Of a DNA stretch of 21,611 nucleotides, positions 15,629 to 21,611 are shown piece after piece. The stretch covers positions 1-21,611 of the forward strand of contig JAIIAN010000029.1 in the NCBI GenBank assembly GCA_022717655.1. The letters are read 5' to 3'. The notes below the pieces were generated by a model that saw only the letters and a list, made by a program, of their open reading frames with translations, was not told the DNA's origin and did no database searches. The position numbers and the translations under genes were made by a program. Positions within the stretch are counted from its first letter, which is position 1. Each line of letters starts with the position of its first letter. The stretch comes from Bacillota bacterium. Lineage in GTDB: Bacteria > Bacillota > Clostridia > Lachnospirales > Lachnospiraceae.

Positions 15629-16501
15629 TCAAAAATCCACATTTCCCTGAAGCCATACGATTCCTTTGAATCTTCGTCCGACTTTCGGCTCACCTAAAAG
15701 GTCTTTTGCATTGACGCAGATATCCATTTCCATATCATTGCAGGAAATGCGAATCTGATAGATTTCCTCATTGGTCAGTGTATTCTTTGCAATGGACCAT
15801 TCCGTGATTTCTCCCATGATATTGTACAAATCACATTCCATTCCATAAGGCATAAAATAAGTATCCACAATTGAATAAATATCTTCGTTTGCTATACGGC
15901 TGGATATCATGGAATATGTATCAATATCTTCCATCGTCAGATTTTCCATTGCTTCTTCATCGCCATTACGGGCTGCCGCAATCATTCGATTACGATTCAC
16001 GGTATTTTCCCGTTCTTCTCTCTCCTGCTTTTCATCCTTCTTAACCGGAAGAAGGATTCTGGCTTCTCTTGCAAGTCCGGCAAGAGTCACAGGATACACG
16101 CCTCTTGTATAATGTCCATGCCGGCGTTCTGTCAAATATTCTGCTGCATTTTGCAGATAGAAAATAATCGTAACACCGATTCTTATATCATCCACCGCTC
16201 CGGCATAAGACTCTTTTCCCGCATGACGCTCAATTGACACATTTTCCTGTGTCGTAATTCCAGTTCCGCGGAAGAACGGAAAATAATATTCCATCTCGAA
16301 TTCATTATTTTCATCGTACTCTCCGCAGACTGTGATTCCAAAGTCACATCCAAATATTTTTGATACTTCCACAAACAGATGTCCCTCAGAGTTTTCCACT
16401 ACTGTCTTTTCATCATATTGTGTAATTACCTCTTTCAAAATCTGGTCAAGTTCTTTTCTTTCCAGTTCTGAAAAACCAATGGACCTTAAATAACTGTGCA
16501 A
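15629..16501 (-). CDS. Uncharacterised DUF3881-like protein
   Basis: This 290-residue soluble protein has no signal peptide or membrane segment. I recall similar proteins next to serS in Lachnospiraceae, annotated as DUF3881; this is memory of the family, not a search result. The N-terminus (SYLRSIGFSELERKELDQIL) is typical, and a highly charged linker near residues 153-170 (KKDEKQEREERENT) divides the protein into two parts. The C-terminal half is rich in acidic residues and ends in RRFKGIVWLQGNVDF. The start is TTG, supported by AGGAGG six bases upstream; no ATG is near. It begins 11 bases after the serS stop, so it is co-transcribed and translationally close. Its function is unknown. Confidence 0.8.
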   Translation of the reverse strand: MHSYLRSIGFSELERKELDQILKEVITQYDEKTVVENSEGHLFVEVSKIFGCDFGITVCGEYDENNEFEMEYYFPFFRGTGITTQENVSIERHAGKESYAGAVDDIRIGVTIIFYLQNAAEYLTERRHGHYTRGVYPVTLAGLAREARILLPVKKDEKQEREERENTVNRNRMIAAARNGDEEAMENLTMEDIDTYSMISSRIANEDIYSIVDTYFMPYGMECDLYNIMGEITEWSIAKNTLTNEEIYQIRISCNDMEMDICVNAKDLLGEPKVGRRFKGIVWLQGNVDF

Positions 16502-16512
16502 AGACTGCCTCC

Positions 16513-17790
16513 TTATCTGATTTCAGTCATTCCACCCATGTATGGCTGCAGTGCTTCCGGAATTCTTACAGAGCCATCTGCCTGCAGATTGTTTTCCAGA
16601 AATGCGATTAACATTCTAGGCGGAGCAACAACTGTGTTATTCAGTGTATGCGCCAGATATTTTCCGTCTTTTCCGTTTACACGGATTTTCAGTCTTCTTG
16701 CCTGTGCATCACCGAGGTTTGAACAACTTCCTACTTCAAAATATTTCTTCTGTCTTGGGGACCATGCTTCTACGTCTACAGATTTTACCTTTAAGTCAGC
16801 CAGGTCACCAGAGCAGCATTCCAGTGTACGAACCGGAATATCCATAGAACGGAATAAATCAACTGTGTTCTGCCATAATTTATCGAACCACATTTTGCTT
16901 TCTTCCGGTTTGCAGACAACAATCATTTCCTGTTTTTCAAACTGATGAATACGGTATACACCCCTTTCTTCAAGTCCGTGTGCACCTTTTTCTTTTCTGA
17001 AACATGGAGAATAACTGGTCAGAGTTTTTGGCAATTCTTCTTCCGGAATGATTGTGTCAATGAATTTACCAATCATGGAATGTTCACTTGTACCGATGAG
17101 ATATAAATCTTCCCCTTCGATTTTGTACATCATTGCATCCATCTCTGCAAAACTCATAACGCCTGTAACAACGTCACTACGAATCATGAAAGGTGGTACA
17201 CAATAAGTGAATCCTCTGTTAATCATGAAATCTCTTGCATAAGAAATAACTGCGGAATGGAGACGTGCAATATCTCCCATCAGATAGTAGAAGCCATTTC
17301 CAGCTACTTTTCTTGCGCTGTCTAAATCCAGACCATTGAATTTTTCCATGATTTCTGCATGATATGGAATTTCAAAATCCGGAACAACCGGTTCACCGTA
17401 TCTCTGTACTTCCACGTTTTCACTGTCATCTTTTCCAATCGGAACAGATGGGTCAATGATATTTGGAATTGTCATCATGATTTTTTTAATTTTTTCTTCT
17501 ACTTCTTTTTCTTCAGCAGATAAACGGTCTACAGTTTCTGCATTTGCAGTTACCTGTTTCTTCACTTCTTCTGCTTCTTCTCTTTTACCCTCTTTCATAA
17601 GAGTACCAATCATTTTGGAGATTTTATTTTTTTCAGCTCTTAATGCTTCTACTTCTCCTTTGATTTCACGGTTTCTCTTATCTAATTCGATTACTTCGTC
17701 TACCAGAGGTAATTTGCTGTCCTGAAATTTATTTTTAATATTCTGTTTTACTACATCTGGATTTTCTCTTAAAAATTTAATGTCTAACAT
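16513..17790 (-). CDS. serS: Seryl-tRNA synthetase
   Basis: This 425-residue class II seryl-tRNA synthetase charges tRNA-Ser with serine. The N-terminal tRNA-binding coiled coil is clear, about residues 30-100, rich in Lys and Glu. The catalytic part shows motif 2 (FRKEKGAHGLEERGVYRIHQFEK) and motif 3 (HTLNNTVVAPPRMLIAFLENN). The serine-pocket strand reads LIGTSEHSMIGKF and the following region SCSNLGDAQARRLKIR, where more familiar bacterial enzymes have PTAE and SNTTDFQARR-like text, so this is a divergent branch. AGGGAGA precedes the ATG. It lies 39 bases after the DUF4446 gene and no T-box leader fits in that gap, so expression probably follows the parAB operon. Confidence 0.93.
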   Translation of the reverse strand: MLDIKFLRENPDVVKQNIKNKFQDSKLPLVDEVIELDKRNREIKGEVEALRAEKNKISKMIGTLMKEGKREEAEEVKKQVTANAETVDRLSAEEKEVEEKIKKIMMTIPNIIDPSVPIGKDDSENVEVQRYGEPVVPDFEIPYHAEIMEKFNGLDLDSARKVAGNGFYYLMGDIARLHSAVISYARDFMINRGFTYCVPPFMIRSDVVTGVMSFAEMDAMMYKIEGEDLYLIGTSEHSMIGKFIDTIIPEEELPKTLTSYSPCFRKEKGAHGLEERGVYRIHQFEKQEMIVVCKPEESKMWFDKLWQNTVDLFRSMDIPVRTLECCSGDLADLKVKSVDVEAWSPRQKKYFEVGSCSNLGDAQARRLKIRVNGKDGKYLAHTLNNTVVAPPRMLIAFLENNLQADGSVRIPEALQPYMGGMTEIR

Positions 17791-17829
17791 AATCTTTCTC
17801 CCTGCTTCTTTTTTTCTGTTTTCTCTTTT

Positions 17830-18336
17830 CTAATTTTGTCTGAAGTTTACGGCCCGTTTTAATGCCTGTACTTCTTCCTGGCTTAATATTACATAGGATT
17901 CCCCATTTACAATCTCTTTAATATAGAGGAAACAGTTTTCTCTGCTGTGAATTGCATTCAGCAGAAATCCTGTATTCTTATCATCCAGCATAGCCAGCAC
18001 AAAGCTGAGTTTTCCTCCCATATCCTCAAATGCATCATACTTCACAATGGCATACTTGTTCAAGGTATTTCCCATAATTTCTTTGAGTTTTTCAATTTCC
18101 TGCTCATTTGCCGCTGCCGCATCCAGCCCTTTATCAATCATCGCAAATTTTCGCCGGAATGATTTTTCAAGAGATTGTCCATCTCTTCCTTTCATAAATA
18201 CGCGGTATTTTTGATTCAGTCGGTTTACTTCCAAAAAAAGACTAACCACACATACCAAAAGTGCAATTACCACAATCAGTAAAAAAATCGACAGTACACC
18301 GGAAATCGACTGAATCTTGCTGATTAGATTACCCAT
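17830..18336 (-). CDS. DUF4446 membrane-anchored protein
   Basis: This 168-residue protein has one hydrophobic segment near residues 14-36 (LSIFLLIVVIALLVCVVSLF), then a basic, probably helical stretch, and a C-terminal domain with YDAFEDMGGKLSFVLAMLD, the hallmark of DUF4446. Members commonly sit directly downstream of parB in Clostridia, as here, but their function is not known. The topology suggests a cytoplasmic domain tethered to the membrane. AGGAG stands nine or ten bases before the ATG. The association with parAB invites a role in chromosome positioning or cell cycle, which is only inference from position. Confidence 0.85.
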   Translation of the reverse strand: MGNLISKIQSISGVLSIFLLIVVIALLVCVVSLFLEVNRLNQKYRVFMKGRDGQSLEKSFRRKFAMIDKGLDAAAANEQEIEKLKEIMGNTLNKYAIVKYDAFEDMGGKLSFVLAMLDDKNTGFLLNAIHSRENCFLYIKEIVNGESYVILSQEEVQALKRAVNFRQN

Positions 18337-18357
18337 CTGTTCTAACTCCTATCTAGG

Positions 18358-18381
18358 TATTCTCGGAATGTTCCGATTGTA
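18358..18381. repeat. Short inverted repeat between parB and the DUF4446 gene
   Basis: TATTCTCGGAA and TTCCGATTGTA flank a TG; the core TCGGAA/TTCCGA is perfect. The sequence TCTCGGAAT resembles the arms of the palindromes at 8046 and 12196, so it may be a shortened relative. It lies just after the parB stop and could modulate downstream expression. Confidence 0.35.
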
Positions 18382-18383
18382 CA

Positions 18384-19355
18384 TTATCCTATTGTTTCCA
18401 ACAATTCAACAATACGTTCCAGTTCTTCCTGAGAATAGTATTCTATTTCAATCTTTCCCTTATTATCTGTCTTTCGGTTAATTGCAACCTTTGAACCGAT
18501 AATCTGTTTGATTTTTTCTTCCAGATTTTTATAAACCAGTTCTTCTGCCTGATTTTTCGGTTTTTCTTCTTTTTTCTGCACTGGATTTAACAGTTCCTTC
18601 GCCAGACGTTCTGTTTCGCGTACGCTTAATTTTTCATCAAATACTTTAACTGCGGCTTCCGCCTGAGCATCTTTGCTTTCCAGTGCAAGCAATGCTCTTG
18701 CATGTCCGGTTGAAATCATTTCATCAATCAGCATCTGCTGAACTCTGTCATCTAATTTTAAAAGACGCATCGAGTTTGTAACTGCAGTTCTGCTCTTTGA
18801 AACCCGTTCTGCAATCGCATCCTGTTTTAAATCAAACTCTTCCATCAAACGCTTATATGCCATGGCTTCTTCAATCGGATTCAAGTCTTCCCGCTGAATA
18901 TTTTCAATCAGAGAAATTTCAACGGCTTCCTGCTCTGTAAATTCTTTTACAATCACAGGAACTTCCTTAAGACCAGCCAGTTTAGAAGCTCTCCATCTGC
19001 GTTCTCCAGCAATAATCTCATAATAGTCTTTCTTCTTCTGTACCAGTAATGGCTGAAGTACACCAAACTGCTTAATCGATTCTGCCAGTTCCTGAAGTGC
19101 ATCTTCATCAAACTGCTTTCTCGGCTGTTCTCTGCTTGGCTCAACCTTTGTCAGTTTTACAATCTGTACATGCTCTCCAAGTTTCCCCTCAAGTTCCATC
19201 TTTTCTTTCTGATGTTTATGAGCTTCTTTTGCCGCATTTTGCAGTGCTTCTTTGTTTACTACAGTTCTTCCGGTTTTCTTCTTTGTTGCTGCAGAATCTA
19301 ACACCGGAATCATAGAATCAAGACCTTTGCCAAGGCCACCTCTTTTTACTGCCAT
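18384..19355 (-). CDS. parB: Chromosome-partitioning protein ParB (Spo0J)
   Basis: This 323-residue ParB binds parS and spreads along DNA as a CTP-dependent clamp, loading SMC and directing origin segregation. Features in order are LGKGLDSMIP (8-17), the N-terminal box; a charged linker; the CTP-binding motifs GERRWRAS (117-124) and ENIQREDLNP (151-160); the helix-turn-helix near 176-200 (AIAERVSKSRTAVTNSMRLL); and a C-terminal dimerisation region. Length is slightly above the usual 280-300 because of the long linker at residues 20-70. Its start overlaps the parA stop by ten bases, so the two are translationally coupled. Six exact target sites lie in this window. In spore formers Spo0J also links segregation to sporulation; whether this organism sporulates is not shown here. 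Confidence 0.96.
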   Translation of the reverse strand: MAVKRGGLGKGLDSMIPVLDSAATKKKTGRTVVNKEALQNAAKEAHKHQKEKMELEGKLGEHVQIVKLTKVEPSREQPRKQFDEDALQELAESIKQFGVLQPLLVQKKKDYYEIIAGERRWRASKLAGLKEVPVIVKEFTEQEAVEISLIENIQREDLNPIEEAMAYKRLMEEFDLKQDAIAERVSKSRTAVTNSMRLLKLDDRVQQMLIDEMISTGHARALLALESKDAQAEAAVKVFDEKLSVRETERLAKELLNPVQKKEEKPKNQAEELVYKNLEEKIKQIIGSKVAINRKTDNKGKIEIEYYSQEELERIVELLETIG

Positions 19356-20122
19356 TCTTCATCCTCCCTGTGTAATACTTCTTCTGCAAGGAGTCTGTAA
19401 CTTTCCGCACCTACTGATTTCTTATCATATAAGGTAATTGGCAGTCCATAACTCGGTGCTTCAGCAAGACGAACATTCCTCGGAATAATGGTCTTGTAAA
19501 TAGACTGGTCCAGATTGTTTTTTACATTCTCAACAACCTGCAGGGACAGATTTGTTCTCGCATCATACATCGTAAATACAACGCCCTCAATATCCAAATC
19601 CGGATTCAGACGCTCCTGAACCAGTTCAATTGTGTGGATGAGCTGTGTCAGACCCTCCAGTGCGTAATACTCACACTGAATCGGAACCAGTACAGAATCT
19701 GCTGTTGTCATCGCATTGATCGTCAATACGTTTAAAGACGGCGGGCAGTCCATAATAATAAAATCATAATTATCACGAATGGAATCAATATGATTTTTCA
19801 GAAGAAATTCGCGTCCCTCTACGCCTACCAGTTCAATCTCTGCACCAGACAGATTCACATTCGACGGAATCAAGGACAAATTTTCAAATACATTCTCAAT
19901 CAGACAGTCCGAAACTTCGCACTCTCCCACCAGAAGTTCATACAAAGTTGCATTGACATTATCTTTGTCTACACCAACTCCGCTTGTTGTGTTCCCCTGT
20001 GGGTCAATATCAATAAGAAGGACTCTCTGTCTCAGCTCGGCAAGGCATGCAGACAAATTGATTGCAGTTGTAGATTTTCCTACTCCGCCTTTCTGATTTG
20101 CTATTGCTATTATTCTTCCCAC
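19346..20122 (-). CDS. parA: Chromosome-partitioning ATPase ParA (Soj)
   Basis: This 258-residue ParA/MinD-superfamily ATPase partners ParB in chromosome segregation and, in Bacillus, regulates DnaA. Visible motifs are the deviant Walker A KGGVGKSTT (residues 11-19), the switch region DIDPQGNTTSG with Asp40, and the Walker B-like IIMDCPPSL (near 122-130). It lacks the N-terminal extension of plasmid ParA proteins, so it is the chromosomal Soj type. The start codon is GTG, with GAGG eight bases upstream. It is the first gene of an operon running through parB, the DUF4446 gene, serS and the DUF3881-like gene. A parS site lies about 85 bases upstream of the start, next to the promoter, which would allow ParB to influence its own synthesis. 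Confidence 0.96.
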   Translation of the reverse strand: MGRIIAIANQKGGVGKSTTAINLSACLAELRQRVLLIDIDPQGNTTSGVGVDKDNVNATLYELLVGECEVSDCLIENVFENLSLIPSNVNLSGAEIELVGVEGREFLLKNHIDSIRDNYDFIIMDCPPSLNVLTINAMTTADSVLVPIQCEYYALEGLTQLIHTIELVQERLNPDLDIEGVVFTMYDARTNLSLQVVENVKNNLDQSIYKTIIPRNVRLAEAPSYGLPITLYDKKSVGAESYRLLAEEVLHREDEEWQ

Positions 20123-20170
20123 TTAAGTTTCCTCTTTTCATCAAACTTAGTATTATTTCATTCAATCGTT

Positions 20171-20179
20171 ATTATAACA
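20171..20179 (-). promoter_or_regulatory. Extended -10 promoter of the parA operon
   Basis: On the minus strand TG-T-TATAAT (20179-20171) is a full extended -10 element; the -35 is poor. Transcription would start near 20164, about 40 bases before the parA GTG. parS site 3 begins about seven bases beyond where the -35 box would end. Confidence 0.55.
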
Positions 20180-20205
20180 TCTTCTTAAACGTATTTCTAC
20201 ACAAA

Positions 20206-20221
20206 TGTTTCACGTGAAACA
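20206..20221. other. parS site 3
   Basis: Exact TGTTTCACGTGAAACA, immediately upstream of the parA promoter. It is placed where ParB loading could affect transcription of its own operon. Confidence 0.95.
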
Positions 20222-20328
20222 TTATATTTTTTTACGATATAATTTTCGTTAATCAATCAATAAAAAACGTTGAATGATTCACTTTCTACAGACAATATTC
20301 CCTGATAATAGATAAATTTGTTTCTTAA

Positions 20329-20344
20329 TGTTTCACGTGAAACA
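20329..20344. other. parS site 4
   Basis: Exact TGTTTCACGTGAAACA, 123 bases from site 3 and about 45 bases upstream of the hydrolase promoter. The 336-base gap between parA and the hydrolase gene holds these two sites and the two divergent promoters; the AT-rich stretch 20222-20328 shows nothing else I can support. Confidence 0.95.
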
Positions 20345-20390
20345 TTTTCCACTTTCTCATGATTCCACTGTTCTTCTATCTACTTTCAGC

Positions 20391-20419
20391 TTGTATAATC
20401 AGAGTCAATGACTTATAAT
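20391..20419 (+). promoter_or_regulatory. Promoter of the hydrolase gene
   Basis: TTGTAT (20391-20396) and TATAAT (20414-20419) are 17 bases apart. Another TATAAT occurs at 20394-20399 with a weaker -35. The leader before the ATG is about 33 bases. Confidence 0.6.
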
Positions 20420-20458
20420 TATAGTTAACTAAAGTAATCCTATATTGGAGGTTTTTTT

Positions 20459-21418
20459 ATGAAGAAGCATAGATATAAACTTATTACAACCGGTATTTTA
20501 TTTACTACTGCAACTGCTATTATTCATTTCATGAACCATCTGATTTCTACGACAGCAGTAATGAAAGACTTGTTAAAATCAACGGCAAGCAACTATTACA
20601 ACTGGCGTTTTGGAAAAATATATTATACGAAGCAGGGTACAGGTTCTCCTGTTTTATTAATTCACGATTTAACCGTTTACAGCTCCGCTTACGAGTGGGA
20701 TGCACTTGTAAAACAGCTTGAGAAAAATCATACAGTCTACTGCATCGATTTACCTGGATGTGGCCGTTCTGACAAACAGCACATTACCTACACAAACTAC
20801 TTATATGTTCAGGCAGTATCTGATTTCATCAAAAACGTAATTCACGAAAAAACAGATGTGATTACCAGTGGTTTTTCCGGTTCTTTTACAATCCTCGCCT
20901 GTCATAACGAAAATGAATTGTTCGGAAAAATTTTAATGATTAATCCGCCGACACTTTCACAGTTAAATAAGATTCCAACCAAACGCAGTAAACTCTACAA
21001 ATCGTTTCTTGAAATTCCTGTGTTCGGAACTCTTGTTTACAACATGATGACCTGTCAGAGTAATGTCCAGCTTTTATTTACAGAAGATTATCTTTACAAT
21101 CCATTCCACATCAAAGCAGAATGGCTCGACACTTATTATGAAGCAGCACACAAAGGCATGGGAAGCGGTCGTTTCTTATTCTCTAGTCTGCTTGGAGGAT
21201 ACACTAACAACAATATCGTGCATGCATTAAAAAATATCAATAACAGTGTCTTTATTATCGAAGGAGAAAGCCAACTCACTAAAAGCGAAGTTCTCTCTCA
21301 ATATGTAGAATTAAATCCGGCAATTGAGACTTACACTTTAAAAGGAGCAAAACATCTTCCTCAGTTAGAATCACCGGAACAGTTATTTGACTGTCTGTCT
21401 GTTTTTCTTGATGATTAA
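20459..21418 (+). CDS. Membrane-anchored alpha/beta hydrolase
   Basis: This 319-residue protein has the alpha/beta-hydrolase fold. A basic start (MKKHRYK) and a hydrophobic stretch at about residues 8-30 form a signal anchor, so the catalytic domain is probably outside the membrane. The fold begins at PVLLIHDLTVYSSAYEW (oxyanion region) and continues with YCIDLPGCGRSDK. The nucleophile elbow is SGFSGSFT with Ser140, so the last Gly of the usual G-x-S-x-G is Ser142. His299 in AKHLPQLESPEQL is the likely catalytic histidine; the acid may lie in the IIEGES segment near residue 270. GGAGG is seven bases before the ATG. The substrate is unknown; esterase, lipase or peptidase activity are all possible. 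It has no gene partner in the window. Confidence 0.82.
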   Translation: MKKHRYKLITTGILFTTATAIIHFMNHLISTTAVMKDLLKSTASNYYNWRFGKIYYTKQGTGSPVLLIHDLTVYSSAYEWDALVKQLEKNHTVYCIDLPGCGRSDKQHITYTNYLYVQAVSDFIKNVIHEKTDVITSGFSGSFTILACHNENELFGKILMINPPTLSQLNKIPTKRSKLYKSFLEIPVFGTLVYNMMTCQSNVQLLFTEDYLYNPFHIKAEWLDTYYEAAHKGMGSGRFLFSSLLGGYTNNNIVHALKNINNSVFIIEGESQLTKSEVLSQYVELNPAIETYTLKGAKHLPQLESPEQLFDCLSVFLDD

Positions 21419-21514
21419 AAAATTGCCCTAAAAAAAGAGTCTTGCCTACAGGTTTCTTATCTTGCTGTGCATTATTAAGTAAAGCAGAGAAATGCTTATC
21501 TGCATTCAAAATAA

Positions 21515-21530
21515 TGTTTCACGTGAAACA
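21515..21530. other. parS site 5
   Basis: Exact TGTTTCACGTGAAACA, about 100 bases after the hydrolase stop. The bases before it (21421-21514) contain small complementary stretches, such as CATTATT at 21470 with AATAATG at 21510, but no convincing terminator. Confidence 0.95.
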
Positions 21531-21573
21531 TCGTAATAACATCTGATATGCACACATCTTAATATGAAAAAGA

Positions 21574-21611
21574 ATCGGGAGAAATGTTTCACGTGAAACA
21601 TTTCTCCCGAT
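21574..21611. terminator. 38-bp palindrome with parS at its centre
   Basis: The arms 21574-21592 and 21593-21611 are perfectly complementary, so the whole stretch to the window edge is one palindrome that may continue outside. On the minus strand it is followed by TTCTTTTTC, so it can act as a terminator for a gene arriving from the right. The plus-strand flank is not in the window. Confidence 0.65.
21585..21600. other. parS site 6
   Basis: Exact TGTTTCACGTGAAACA, 54 bases beyond site 5. It forms the centre of a larger hairpin whose outer arms (ATCGGGAGAAA and complement) are not part of the parS consensus. Confidence 0.95.

Noticed and set aside
16496..16945. A 149-codon plus-strand open frame opposite serS.
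   Set aside because: Antisense to conserved synthetase motifs, with no recognisable protein features.
17791..17829. T-box leader upstream of serS.
   Set aside because: The gap is only 39 bases and lacks the T-box sequence.
11126..21600. Repeated 16-bp palindromes as a CRISPR or transposon-end array.
   Set aside because: Spacing is irregular, and the sequence is the exact parS consensus beside parAB.
1..21611. tRNA or rRNA genes.
   Set aside because: No cloverleaf with CCA-type end or rRNA core sequence was recognised by eye.

Overview
The window looks like an origin-proximal piece of a Gram-positive, low-GC anaerobe of the Clostridia, most likely a gut Lachnospiraceae. The reasons are the soj/spo0J (parA/parB) pair, six exact copies of the Firmicutes parS palindrome, the run parA-parB-DUF4446-serS-DUF3881-like, a sugar ABC importer with no ATPase of its own, and frequent GGAGG ribosome-binding sites. 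The genus cannot be told from the sequence alone.

Positions 1-7160 hold a six-gene plus-strand operon: solute-binding lipoprotein, two membrane permeases, a GH32 beta-fructosidase, a PfkB fructokinase and a right-handed beta-helix enzyme that I recognise as GH91 (inulin fructotransferase / difructose-anhydride hydrolase). None of the three enzymes has a signal peptide. The most economical reading is a pathway for cyclic difructose dianhydrides or short inulin oligomers: import by the ABC system, ring opening by GH91 to inulobiose, cleavage to fructose by GH32, and phosphorylation by PfkB. A consensus-like promoter (TTGACA-17-TACAAT) with a LacI/CcpA-like operator on its -35 box drives the operon. 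A 20-bp perfect inverted repeat closes it.

Positions 7300-15630 carry mostly single genes on the minus strand: a DEDDh exonuclease, a GAPDH lacking the usual NAD-selecting aspartate, an NrnA-like DHH phosphoesterase, an AGCS alanine/glycine symporter and an MFS transporter. A plus-strand MATE exporter lies among them. Most of these units have a recognisable promoter and terminator. Two palindromes that share an exact 20-bp core lie upstream of the two nuclease-type genes.

Positions 15630-20122 are the conserved block parA-parB-DUF4446-serS-DUF3881-like, apparently one minus-strand operon. A membrane-anchored alpha/beta hydrolase follows on the plus strand. The parS sites lie at 11126, 15533, 20206, 20329, 21515 and 21585. 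One supplies the stop codon of the nrnA-like gene and one forms the centre of a 38-bp perfect palindrome that runs to the window edge. By analogy with Bacillus subtilis, oriC should lie beyond the right edge. The minus-strand genes would then run with replication, and the fructan operon, MATE gene and hydrolase would run against it.
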